From: an uncultured Clostridia bacterium
Lineage (GTDB): Bacteria > Bacillota > Clostridia > Christensenellales > UBA1750
Reading direction: 5' to 3'
DNA: 64,000 nt
Assembly (NCBI GenBank): GCA_904393115.1
Contig: CAJFMX010000002.1
Span: 1 to 64,000, forward strand
Shown: positions 34,042-41,842 of the stretch, piece after piece
Layout: each line of letters begins with the position of its first letter
Position numbering within the stretch: the first letter of the stretch is position 1
Made by a program: the position numbers and the translations under genes
Notes under the pieces: model-generated
Seen by the model: only the letters and a program-made list of their open reading frames with translations
What the model was told of the DNA's origin: nothing
The model's database searches: none

Positions 34042-35325
34042 TCAGCGGACGGCCTCCAGGATCAGAACCCAGTCGCAGCCCTTGCCCTGCGTGGGCGGGA
34101 CGAAGAAGTTGCTCCCCTCCGGCGGCAGGATGGCGAAGACCGCCTCCTCGCCCGTGCGGGGATCAAACCACAGCGCGCGCACCTGCCTGGCCCCGGGGAA
34201 GGCGTCCAGCTTTGCGGCAAAGGGCGCGCCCATCGGGCTGTAGAGGTAGGCGTAATCCTCGCCCTGCGCAGCGACCAGGTGCCCCATGCCGGGGTACTGC
34301 GTCTGTAAGAGCTCCGGCGCAGGCCGCAGCGAGAAGTAGTCCCGCGAGAGCCGCAGGTCCTTGAGGTGGTGGATCTGCTCCGCGCCCGGGTGCACCAGCG
34401 CCTCCCTCCACGTGCAGGGGAAGTAGGAGGTCGGCTGCTTGGTCATGCTCCAGATGCAGTGGTTGCCGTAGGTGTGGCCGCAGGCGCCCGCCAGGACGTC
34501 CCAGTAGGCGTTCTGGCGCACGTCCTGCGCGTTCCAGAAGTAGCCGATGCGGTCGTTGAAGCACGCCGGATGGTCCTCGTAGCGCGGCTCCGAGTCCAGG
34601 TAGGGCTTCTCAGTCGCGGCCGCCATCTTGGCCATCACCTCGTCGCTGCGGTAGCACTGCTCGATGCCGTGGCCCGTCTGCGCGGTGTGGAAATCGATGT
34701 ACGGCGCGTCCGCGAGGAAGTCCGTGGAGTCCTTCGCGCCCGGCGGGTGGAAGGTGATCAGGTGGTTTGCGTCCGCCTCGCGGATGCCGGCCGCCATGGC
34801 GTCCACGATGGCCCGGTGCTTCGGCTCCAGCGGCCGGTCCCCGCCTAGCATCCAGAGGATGTTCCACTTGTCGCGGTAGCGCGCGGCGATCCACTTGCCG
34901 TAGGCATAGGCGTTCGCCTCGTCAAAGATCTCCGGCCCCTTGCCCCAGCAGAGGTGGAACTTGTCGCCCCAGGTCGGCAGGATCACGAGGAAGAGCCCCC
35001 GCTGCGCCGCGGCCTCCACCGCGTAGTCCACGTGGTCCCAGTAGGAATAGCCCGCGTCCAGGTCCGGGTTCGTCGGGTCGGGCAGGCCGTCTGCAAAGTG
35101 CAGCGGCAGCCGGCCGTAGGCGTTGGGCACGGTCACCCCTTCGAACTCCGCGAGCGCCACCGCCTGCACGGCCGTGAAGCCCTGCCGCGCGCGCTCGGCA
35201 AAGTAGTGGTCCATCTCCTCGCGGTTCAGGCGGTGGAAGAGCTCCCACGCCGTGTCCCCGAGGTAGAAGAAGGGCGTTCCGTCGTCCCAGGCCAGGCAGC
35301 GCCCCTGTACCTTCAGCGTTCTCAT
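34042..35325 (-). CDS. DUF4038 / GH140-like glycoside hydrolase
   Basis: 427 aa, no signal peptide. The opening (FFYLGDTAWELFHRLNREEMDHYF) and YLGDTAWELF-type motif, the VAL AEFEGVTVPN segment and the central TIM-barrel motif LWMLGGDRP with ITFHPPG are the hallmarks of DUF4038/apiosidase-like hydrolases, which act on rhamnogalacturonan II apiose links. The second acid lies near PYLDSEPRYEDHP. A C-terminal beta domain holds PAPELLQTQ. The absence of a signal peptide suggests a cytosolic enzyme acting on imported oligosaccharides. ATG at 35325 follows AGGGGGAA. Divergent from lonB. Confidence 0.78.
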   Translation of the reverse strand: MRTLKVQGRCLAWDDGTPFFYLGDTAWELFHRLNREEMDHYFAERARQGFTAVQAVALAEFEGVTVPNAYGRLPLHFADGLPDPTNPDLDAGYSYWDHVDYAVEAAAQRGLFLVILPTWGDKFHLCWGKGPEIFDEANAYAYGKWIAARYRDKWNILWMLGGDRPLEPKHRAIVDAMAAGIREADANHLITFHPPGAKDSTDFLADAPYIDFHTAQTGHGIEQCYRSDEVMAKMAAATEKPYLDSEPRYEDHPACFNDRIGYFWNAQDVRQNAYWDVLAGACGHTYGNHCIWSMTKQPTSYFPCTWREALVHPGAEQIHHLKDLRLSRDYFSLRPAPELLQTQYPGMGHLVAAQGEDYAYLYSPMGAPFAAKLDAFPGARQVRALWFDPRTGEEAVFAILPPEGSNFFVPPTQGKGCDWVLILEAVR

Positions 35326-35364
35326 GTGCGTTCCCCCTAAAAAGCGTATGTTTCGGTCGCCGCT

Positions 35365-35393
35365 AGTATAGCCTGTTTTGCCCCGATTTGCAA
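35365..35393 (-). promoter_or_regulatory. Promoter for the GH140-like gene
   Basis: On the minus strand -35 TTGCAA, a 17-bp spacer and -10 TATACT (plus-strand AGTATA at 35365-35370). Confidence 0.82.
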
Positions 35394-35406
35394 GGCGGAG
35401 TTTTGC

Positions 35407-35506
35407 AGACCGCAGTCTGTTTTTAAATCGTGAAACGCCGTCTCGAAAGGAAAAATCCAGACCAAAGTCTTTTTTGAAGCAAAGGCCAAAAAACAGACCT
35501 CAGTCT
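35407..35506. repeat. Three spaced AGAC-NNNN-GTCT sites upstream of lonB
   Basis: AGACCGCAGTCT (35407-35418), AGACCAAAGTCT (35459-35470) and AGACCTCAGTCT (35495-35506) lie between the divergent GH140-like and lonB genes. Centres are 52 and 36 bp apart. A similar trio (41742-41815) occurs elsewhere. They could be operator sites; no regulator is assigned. Confidence 0.55.
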
Positions 35507-35576
35507 CCCTCTGCGCGAAGTATATGGAAAGGCCGGCGCGCGCAGAATAAACCGCAGATTGGAGGGAGAAAAGACG

Positions 35577-37250
35577 ATGTACATTGCGATCATCCTCATT
35601 CAGCTCCTGGTGAGCGTCGTGGTGGGGCTGTACTTCCTGCGGGCCATGCGCCGGGAGCGGCAGGGCGCGGCGGCCTCCACCCCGGAATCCCTGCGCGAGA
35701 TGGACAAGATGCGCAAGCTGCGCGAGATCCGCCTCAACCTTCCCCTGGGCGAGCAGGTGCGCCCCAAGCGCTTTGCCGACATCATCGGCCAGGAGGAGGG
35801 CATCGCCGCGCTGTGCGCCGTGCTCTGCGGGCCGAATCCCCAGCACGTCATCCTCTACGGCCCGCCGGGCATCGGCAAGACCTGCGCCGCGCGCCTGGTG
35901 CTCGAATACGCCAAGCAGCAGCCCGACTCCGCCTTTAAGAAGGATGCGCCCTTTGTGGAGATGGATGCGACCTGCGTCCGCTTTGACGAGCGCGCCATCG
36001 CCGACCCGCTCATCGGGTCCGTGCACGACCCCATCTACCAGGGCGCGGGGCCCCTGGGCGTCAACGGCGTGCCGCAGCCCAAGCCCGGCGCGGTCACCCG
36101 CGCGCACGGCGGCGTGCTCTTCCTGGACGAGATCGGCGAATTGCACCCCATGCAGATGAACAAGCTCCTCAAGGTCCTCGAGGACCGCAAGGTCATGCTT
36201 GACTCCGCCTACTATTCGGAGAGCGACCGCAACATCCCCAAGCACATCCACGACATCTTCCAGAACGGCCTGCCCGCGGACTTCCGCCTCGTCGCGGCCA
36301 CCACGCGCCGGCCGGAGGAGATGCCGCCGGCCCTGCGCTCGCGCTGCATGGAGATCAACTTCCGGGCGCTGACCGCGGAGGAGACCGCGCAGATCGCCCG
36401 CAACGCGGCCCGCAGCGCGGGCTTCACCCTCGAGGAAGGGTGCGACGCGCTCATCGGCCGCTACGCCATGGGCGGGCGCGACGCGGCCAACCTCGTGCAG
36501 GTGGGCCTGGGCCTGGCGCGCAACGCCGGCCGCACGGAGATCACCATCGCGGACATCGAATACGTCCTGCGCACGGGCAGCTACGCCCCCCGGCCGGAGC
36601 GCCGGGTCTGCGGCGGCCGGGGCGTCGGGCGCGTCAACGGCCTTGCGGTCGTGGGCGGAAACGTCGGCGCGGTCCTGGCGATCGAGGCGGTCGCCTTCCC
36701 CGCCAGGGAGGGGCGCGGCCAGTGGCGCGCCACCGGCATCATCGAACAGGAGCAGCTCGAGGCCGGCGCCCGGCGCATGACGAGGCGCTCCACCGCCTCT
36801 GGCGCGGTGGAGAACGTGCGCACCGCCCTGCGCGGCATGGGCCTTGCCGTGGACGGCTACGACGTGCACATCGACTTCCCCGGCGGCATGCCCGTGGACG
36901 GCCCCTCGGCGGGCGTGGCCATGGCCGTTGCGGTCTATTCCGCCATCACCGGCCGGCCCGCGGACGGCAACGCCGCCCTGACCGGGGAGATCGGCATCGC
37001 CGGGGAGGTCCTGCCCGTCGGCGGCGTCCCCGCCAAGGTCGAGGCCGCGCTGCGGGCCGGCGCGACGCGCGTCCTCGTCCCGCGCGAAAACTACGAGCGT
37101 GCCTTTGCGCGCCAGAGCGCCGTGCAGGCCATCGACCGCCTCGAGGAGGCGCTCCGCTGGCTCGTGGATGCGCCGGCCGAGGGCGCGCAGGAGCCCCTTG
37201 CCGCCTTCCCGCCCCAGCCCGCGGGCGTCCTCACCGCCCAGCACGCCTGA
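35577..37250 (+). CDS. lonB: ATP-dependent protease LonB
   Basis: 557 aa, the LonB size of Bacillus and Clostridia. An N-terminal membrane helix (2-22) is followed by the AAA+ domain: Walker A GPPGIGKT (95-102), the Lys-Asp loop and Walker B GVLFLDEIGELH. The C-terminal protease has catalytic Ser444 in DGPSAG and Lys487 (VGGVPAK). It is membrane-tethered and in Bacillus is a forespore-related protease. ATG at 35577 follows TTGGAGGGAGAAAAGACG. In other genomes lonB sits beside clpX and lon, as here within 4 kb and 6 kb. The repeat trio upstream may regulate it. Confidence 0.93.
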   Translation: MYIAIILIQLLVSVVVGLYFLRAMRRERQGAAASTPESLREMDKMRKLREIRLNLPLGEQVRPKRFADIIGQEEGIAALCAVLCGPNPQHVILYGPPGIGKTCAARLVLEYAKQQPDSAFKKDAPFVEMDATCVRFDERAIADPLIGSVHDPIYQGAGPLGVNGVPQPKPGAVTRAHGGVLFLDEIGELHPMQMNKLLKVLEDRKVMLDSAYYSESDRNIPKHIHDIFQNGLPADFRLVAATTRRPEEMPPALRSRCMEINFRALTAEETAQIARNAARSAGFTLEEGCDALIGRYAMGGRDAANLVQVGLGLARNAGRTEITIADIEYVLRTGSYAPRPERRVCGGRGVGRVNGLAVVGGNVGAVLAIEAVAFPAREGRGQWRATGIIEQEQLEAGARRMTRRSTASGAVENVRTALRGMGLAVDGYDVHIDFPGGMPVDGPSAGVAMAVAVYSAITGRPADGNAALTGEIGIAGEVLPVGGVPAKVEAALRAGATRVLVPRENYERAFARQSAVQAIDRLEEALRWLVDAPAEGAQEPLAAFPPQPAGVLTAQHA

Positions 37251-37261
37251 CCCCGCCCCGC

Positions 37262-37304
37262 AAAACGAGAAGCGCAGTCCCCCCGCTGCGCTTCTCGTTT
37301 TTTG
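37262..37304 (+). terminator. Intrinsic terminator of lonB
   Basis: The stem AAAACGAGAAGCGCAG / CTGCGCTTCTCGTTTT lies just after the lonB stop codon and is followed by T tracts. Confidence 0.9.
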
Positions 37305-37343
37305 CATAGAAAATTCTTATGCTTACCCATTATCATTTGATAG

Positions 37344-37372
37344 TTGCGATTCGCAAAAAAGAGGAATATACT
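37344..37372 (+). promoter_or_regulatory. Promoter for the DUF3737/AKR operon
   Basis: -35 TTGCGA (37344-37349), a 17-bp spacer and -10 TATACT (37367-37372), 60 bp before the 96-aa gene. Confidence 0.78.
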
Positions 37373-37431
37373 GAATCCTGTAAGAAAGAGCGGCGCTGCC
37401 GCTCGTCTTTGCGAAGAGGAGATTCCCTGCG

Positions 37432-37722
37432 ATGAAGAAGGACGATGTGCCGCCCGAGGCGCTCCGGCAGAACCTGGAGGACGCCGGGTGCGACGAGGAG
37501 ACGGTGGAGCGCTGCCTGGACTGCGCGCGCCAGGGGCGCACGCAGGAGCAGCTCCGCCTGCTCTCGGCGCACAGGCGCCTCCTGCTGGACGCCGTGCACC
37601 GCTGCGAAAAACAGATCGACTGCCTGGACTATCTGGTCTTCCAGATCGAGCGCGAGGAGCGCGCCGGGCAGAGCGGCCCGCCCCCGGGCCGGAAAAAGCC
37701 AACCAAGAAAGGAACACTTTGA
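37432..37722 (+). CDS. Small helical Cys-containing protein (96 aa)
   Basis: 96 aa. The sequence is nearly all helical: an N-terminal PPEALRQNLEDAGCDEETVERCLD segment, then TQEQLRLLSAHRRLLLDAVHRCEKQIDCLDYLVFQIER. It has a polar tail (PPPGRKKPTKK). I recall similar small proteins upstream of DUF3737 and AKR genes in Clostridia, without known function. The MerR-like C-terminal half (about 60 residues, HRCEKQIDCLDYL) resembles the dimer helix of a regulator without an HTH. ATG at 37432 follows AGAGGAGATTCCCTGCG. It is followed by DUF3737 after 11 bp. Confidence 0.7.
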   Translation: MKKDDVPPEALRQNLEDAGCDEETVERCLDCARQGRTQEQLRLLSAHRRLLLDAVHRCEKQIDCLDYLVFQIEREERAGQSGPPPGRKKPTKKGTL

Positions 37723-37733
37723 GGAGGGAACCC

Positions 37734-38597
37734 ATGCAGTGCATTGCAGACAAGACCTTTGACCAGGAGCGCGCGCTCTACGGCTCGCGCGGCCTCCAGG
37801 TGAAGAGATGCGCCTTCGACGGCCCGGCCGACGGCGAAAGCGCCTTTAAGGAGTGCCGGGACATCGAGGTCGAGCGCAGCTTCTTCAACCTGCGCTACCC
37901 CTTCTGGCACGACCACAACCTGACCATCCGCGACTCGGAGATGACGGAGCTCTGCCGCGCGGCGCTCTGGTATTCCCACGACATCCGGATCGAGAACACG
38001 AAGCTGCACGGCATCAAGGCCCTGCGCGAGTGCAGCGCCGTGCAGATGAAGGGCTGCGACATCGTCTCCCCGGAGTTCGGCTGGTCCGTCCAGGGCCTGG
38101 AGATGCAGGACTGCACGGCCGAGAGCGAGTACTTCCTCATGCGCTCGCGCGACCTGCGCTTTGAGAACCTGCGCATGAAGGGCAAGTATTCCTTCCAGTA
38201 CATCGAGCACGCCGTGTTTGAGAACTGCGTGCTGGACACCAAGGACGCCTTCTGGCACGCCAAGCACGTGCTCGTGCGCAACTGCGTGGTCAAGGGCGAA
38301 TACCTCGCCTGGTACTGCGAGGACGTCACGTTTGAAAACTGCCGCATCTCGGGCACGCAGCCCCTGTGCTACTGCAAGGGCCTGCGCCTGATCGACTGCG
38401 AGATGCTGGACGCGGACCTGGCCTTTGAGCGGAGCGAGGTGGACGCCACGCTCACCGCGCCGGTCCTGAGCATCAAGAACCCCTATGCCGGCTGCATCCG
38501 CGTGCCCTCCGCGGGCGAAATCCTCCTGGACGACGAGAACGCCCGCGCCGAAATCCACCTCACGGAAAAAGAACAACAAGGAGAGACGGTGCGATGA
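37734..38597 (+). CDS. DUF3737 family right-handed beta-helix protein
   Basis: 287 aa. Repeated NC, LHG, IKA, VFENCVL-type short strands (for example AVFENCVLDTK, HVLVRNCVVK, DVTFENCRISG) make a beta-helix, the fold of DUF3737. A catalytic site is not apparent. Family role is unknown; it usually sits beside aldo/keto reductases. ATG at 37734 follows GAGGAGGGAACCC. Its stop overlaps the AKR start (ATGA), so the four genes 37432-40839 read as one operon with the next gene 29 bp on. Confidence 0.88.
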   Translation: MQCIADKTFDQERALYGSRGLQVKRCAFDGPADGESAFKECRDIEVERSFFNLRYPFWHDHNLTIRDSEMTELCRAALWYSHDIRIENTKLHGIKALRECSAVQMKGCDIVSPEFGWSVQGLEMQDCTAESEYFLMRSRDLRFENLRMKGKYSFQYIEHAVFENCVLDTKDAFWHAKHVLVRNCVVKGEYLAWYCEDVTFENCRISGTQPLCYCKGLRLIDCEMLDADLAFERSEVDATLTAPVLSIKNPYAGCIRVPSAGEILLDDENARAEIHLTEKEQQGETVR

Positions 38598-39724
38598 TCT
38601 ATAAGGAGTACAAGGGAGAGCATCTTTCCGCGCTGGGCATGGGCGCCATGCGCCTGCCCACCCTGGACGGGGACGACGCCCGCATCGACGAGGCGGCCGC
38701 CGAGGCCATGGTCGACCGCGCCATGGCCGCCGGCGTCAACTACTTTGACACGGCCTGGGGCTACCATGCGGGGAACTCCGAGCGGGTGATGGGCCGCGCG
38801 CTGGCCAAGTACCCGCGCGCGAGCTTCTATCTGGCCGATAAGTTCCCCGGATACGACCTTGCCAACATGGACAAGGTGGAGGAGATCTTCGAGGCGCAGC
38901 TTCAGAAGTGCGGCGTGAAGTATTTTGACTTCTACCTCTTCCACAACGTCTGCGAGATGAACATCGACGCCTACCTCGACGAGGCGCACGGCATCTTCGC
39001 CTACCTCAAGGCCCAGCGCGACAGGGGCCGCATCCGGCGCCTGGGCTTTTCCGCCCATGGCAGCCGCGCGGTCATGGAGCGCTTCCTGAACGCCTACGGC
39101 AAGGACATGGAGTTCTGCCAGATCCAGCTCAACTACCTCGACTGGGACTTCCAGGACGCCAAGGGCAAGGTGGAGCTGCTGAAGGCGTGGGGCATCCCCG
39201 TCTGGGTCATGGAGCCCCTGCGCGGCGGCAAGCTGGCGTCCCTGGCCCCGGCGGACGAGCAGAAGCTGCGCGCCCTGCGCCCGGACGAGGACATCGCCGC
39301 CTGGGCCTTCCGCTTCCTGCAGAGCCTGCCCGAGGTCAAGGTGGTCCTGTCCGGCATGTCGAACCTGGAGCAGCTGGAGAAGAACCTGGCCACCTTCTCG
39401 GAGGACAAGCCCCTGCACAGGGAGGAGATGGACGCGCTCCTTGCCATCGCCAAGGACATGGTCGGCAAGATCGTCCTGCCCTGCACGGCCTGCCACTACT
39501 GCGTCAGCCACTGCCCGCAGGGCCTGGACATCCCCGGCCTGCTCTCGCTCTACAATGAGCACGCCTTCACCGAGGGCGGCTTCATCGCGCCCATGGCGCT
39601 GATGGCCGTGCCGGAGGACAAGCGCCCGCAGGCCTGCCTCGGCTGCCGCAGCTGCGAGGCCGTCTGTCCCCAGGGCATCAAGATCTCCGAGGCCATGGCG
39701 GACTTTGCCGCAAAGCTCGGCTGA
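38594..39724 (+). CDS. Aldo/keto reductase with C-terminal [4Fe-4S]-type domain
   Basis: 376 aa. AKR tetrad: Asp in YFDTAWGY (D50), Tyr (Y55), Lys in LADKF (about K80) and His in LFHN (about H114). The C-terminal domain (about 290-376) carries CTACHYCVSHCP and CLGCRSCEAVCP, two four-cysteine clusters as in the Fe-S AKR family (YbjG/YdbC-like). It reduces a carbonyl with NAD(P)H or ferredoxin; the substrate is unknown. ATG overlaps the DUF3737 stop. Confidence 0.9.
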   Translation: MIYKEYKGEHLSALGMGAMRLPTLDGDDARIDEAAAEAMVDRAMAAGVNYFDTAWGYHAGNSERVMGRALAKYPRASFYLADKFPGYDLANMDKVEEIFEAQLQKCGVKYFDFYLFHNVCEMNIDAYLDEAHGIFAYLKAQRDRGRIRRLGFSAHGSRAVMERFLNAYGKDMEFCQIQLNYLDWDFQDAKGKVELLKAWGIPVWVMEPLRGGKLASLAPADEQKLRALRPDEDIAAWAFRFLQSLPEVKVVLSGMSNLEQLEKNLATFSEDKPLHREEMDALLAIAKDMVGKIVLPCTACHYCVSHCPQGLDIPGLLSLYNEHAFTEGGFIAPMALMAVPEDKRPQACLGCRSCEAVCPQGIKISEAMADFAAKLG

Positions 39725-39753
39725 GTTCCGAAGAAAAGGGAGGATTCTGCACG

Positions 39754-40839
39754 ATGGAGTACCGCAAGCTCCCCCACGGCGGGGAGGAGATCAGCGTCCT
39801 GGGCCTGGGCACGAGCGTCCTTTGCAGCGCAGGCGAGGAGGAGATCGCAAAGACGCTGGACCTTGCGATCGAAAGCGGCATCAACCACATGGACCTTGCC
39901 ACCGCGGACGGCGCGCTTTTTGCGCCGCTGGGCCGCGCCCTCGCCGGCCGGCGGGAGAAGATGCGCCTGCAGCTCCACTTCGGCGCGGACTACAGCGCCG
40001 GCGCCTACGGCTGGACGCTGGACCGCGACGCCATCCGTGCCTCGGTGGACTGGCAGCTCAAGAACCTGCAGACGGACACGATCGACTTTGGGTTCCTGCA
40101 CTGCATCGACGAGCTGAGCGACCTGGAGACGGCGTGGGGCACGCTGGAGGAGATCCTGCGCCTGAAGGACCAGGGCGTCGTGCGCCACGTCGGCCTGTCC
40201 TCGCACACGCCGGCGGTGGTGAACCGCCTGCTGGAGGAAAAGGTGCTGGACCTGGTCATGTTCAGCATCAACCCGGCCTACGACTACAGCGCGGGCGGGG
40301 AGTTCGCCATCGGCGGCGCGCAGGAGCGCATGGACCTCTACCGCCGCTGCGAGGCCGAGGGCGTGGGCATCTCCGTGATGAAGGCGTTCTCCGGCGGCCA
40401 GCTCCTGGACGAAAAGACCTCGCCCCTGGGCTGCGCGCTCACGGAATACCAGTGCATCCAGTACGCGCTGGACAAGCCCGGCGTGCTGACGGTCCTGCCC
40501 GGCGTGCGCGGCAGCGAGGACCTGCGCCGCCTGCTCGGGTTCCTGGACGCGCCGACCAGCGCGCGCGACTACGCGGGCATCGCGGCGCGCGCGCCCAGGG
40601 AGATCGGCTGCGTGTACTGCAACCACTGCGCGCCCTGCCCCGCCGGCCTGGACGTGGGCCTGATCAACAAGTATTACGACCTCTCCCGCGCCGGGGACGC
40701 CCTGGCCCGCGACCACTACGCGCACCTGGCGCGCCACGCCTCGGACTGCGTGGGCTGCGGGCACTGCGACGGGCGCTGTCCCTTCCGCGTGCCGCAGTCC
40801 CAGCGCATGCGCGAAATCGCGGCCTATTTCGGGAACTAA
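39754..40839 (+). CDS. Second Fe-S aldo/keto reductase paralogue with altered catalytic residues
   Basis: 361 aa. Same plan as the preceding gene, but where the first has FDTAWGY this reads MDLATAD, so Tyr is replaced. The position of the Lys (LADKF) reads LQLHFG, so Lys is also absent. His (FLHC) remains. The C-terminal Fe-S motif CVYCNHCAPCP and CVGCGHCDGRCP are intact. It may have lost reductase activity or use another chemistry. ATG at 39754 follows AAAAGGGAGGATTCTGCACG. A terminator follows. Confidence 0.82.
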   Translation: MEYRKLPHGGEEISVLGLGTSVLCSAGEEEIAKTLDLAIESGINHMDLATADGALFAPLGRALAGRREKMRLQLHFGADYSAGAYGWTLDRDAIRASVDWQLKNLQTDTIDFGFLHCIDELSDLETAWGTLEEILRLKDQGVVRHVGLSSHTPAVVNRLLEEKVLDLVMFSINPAYDYSAGGEFAIGGAQERMDLYRRCEAEGVGISVMKAFSGGQLLDEKTSPLGCALTEYQCIQYALDKPGVLTVLPGVRGSEDLRRLLGFLDAPTSARDYAGIAARAPREIGCVYCNHCAPCPAGLDVGLINKYYDLSRAGDALARDHYAHLARHASDCVGCGHCDGRCPFRVPQSQRMREIAAYFGN

Positions 40840-40855
40840 TACCCGCAAGCCGCGC

Positions 40856-40887
40856 AAAAAAAGGACCCCCATCGGGGTCCTTTTTTT
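40856..40887. terminator. Bidirectional intrinsic terminator
   Basis: The stem AAAAAAAGGACCCC / GGGGTCCTTTTTTT lies between the convergent AKR and membrane protein genes. Confidence 0.92.
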
Positions 40888-41842
40888 ACGAACGGCCGCT
40901 TCTTCGCAGCTGGCGCCGGCCGCGCACGATCATGGCCGCGGCCATCCCCACCGTCGCCAGCGTCACGAATCCGCCGAGCATCGCGTTCTGCGCGCGGCGG
41001 AACGCCTCTTCGCCCGGGCCGCCGAACTGCGCCAGCATCGCGGTCTGCAGCGCGAGCAGGGACATCAGCGCCGCCGCAAAGTTGACGATCTTCGCCGCCG
41101 AGAGCAGCAGCCCCAGCCGGTGCCGGCGGCCCAGGTTCACCGCGGCCAGCACCAGGCTGTAGAACGTGTAGGCCGCCGAGGCGTAGATGACCGTTCCCGG
41201 GTAGGAGTACCCCTCGTTCTGCAGGACCATCTGCACGATCATGCCCGCCATGGCCAGGCTCAGCAGGAGCATCAGCGCGCCGGTCGCCGTGTAGCGCCGC
41301 GCCTCCTGCCGGGGCGTCAGGCCGCGGAAGCCGCCCCAGGCGATAAAGAGCCGAATCCCCGACAGCACGAGGTAGTACGCCGCCGTCGCGCCGAACCAGA
41401 CCGATCCGTACGCGATCCCCAGCGCCCCGCGGTAGGCGGCGTAGACCAGGTTGACGCACACGCCGCCGCAGAGCGCGATGCGCGCGCGGAGCACTTCCTG
41501 CTGCAGATACATCCGCACGGGCGGGAGCTGCAGCGCCTTTTCCCGGAGAAGGCGCGCGAGCGGCACGAGGGAGAGGACCAGGAGGACCAGCGCATAGGCG
41601 GAGAGCAGGTAGGCCGCATACCCCAGCGCCGTCTCCGTCAGCTCCCAGCCAAAGACCAGCGCGAGCAGGAGTCCGCCCACGACGATGATCCCCGCGGACC
41701 ACTTCGCGCCCGGGTGCAGCGCCCGGTGGACGAATGCGCGCAGACCGCGGTCTTTTTGGAAGGGGCGCAAGAAAAACCGACCAAGGTCTTTGAAAAACAC
41801 AGAAAGACCTCGGTCGGTTTTTGGCTTCCGGCGGGCGCTCAC
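40886..41842 (-). CDS. Multi-pass membrane protein of unknown function
   Basis: 318 aa, about 8 hydrophobic segments (for example ALVLLVLSLVPLARLL and GALMLLLSLAMAGMIVQMVL). The N-terminal region (RALHPGAKWSAG) and LQTAMLAQFGG motif recur in an uncharacterised Clostridia family. The GTG at 41842 overlaps the TGA of the dehydrogenase (GTGA) but has no clear ribosome site, so translation would depend on coupling. A hairpin (41772-41822) lies inside the first 25 codons. The ORF end overlaps the bidirectional terminator by 2 bp. Confidence 0.7.
   Translation of the reverse strand: MSARRKPKTDRGLSVFFKDLGRFFLRPFQKDRGLRAFVHRALHPGAKWSAGIIVVGGLLLALVFGWELTETALGYAAYLLSAYALVLLVLSLVPLARLLREKALQLPPVRMYLQQEVLRARIALCGGVCVNLVYAAYRGALGIAYGSVWFGATAAYYLVLSGIRLFIAWGGFRGLTPRQEARRYTATGALMLLLSLAMAGMIVQMVLQNEGYSYPGTVIYASAAYTFYSLVLAAVNLGRRHRLGLLLSAAKIVNFAAALMSLLALQTAMLAQFGGPGEEAFRRAQNAMLGGFVTLATVGMAAAMIVRGRRQLRRSGRS
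41742..41815. repeat. Three AGACC/GGTCT palindromic sites in the start of the membrane gene
   Basis: AGACCGCGGTCT (41742-41753), GACCAAGGTC (41779-41788) and GACCTCGGTC (41806-41815), with centres 36 and 27 bp apart. The central pairs GC, AA and TC follow the same order as in the trio upstream of lonB. Confidence 0.6.
41772..41822 (-). terminator. Terminator-like hairpin after the GldA-like gene
   Basis: AAAAACCGACC / GGTCGGTTTTT arms, 20 bp each with two internal mismatches, 10-11 nt loop and a TTTTT end on the minus strand. It lies within the N-terminal coding sequence of the next gene, so partial termination may set the ratio of the two products. Confidence 0.7.
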
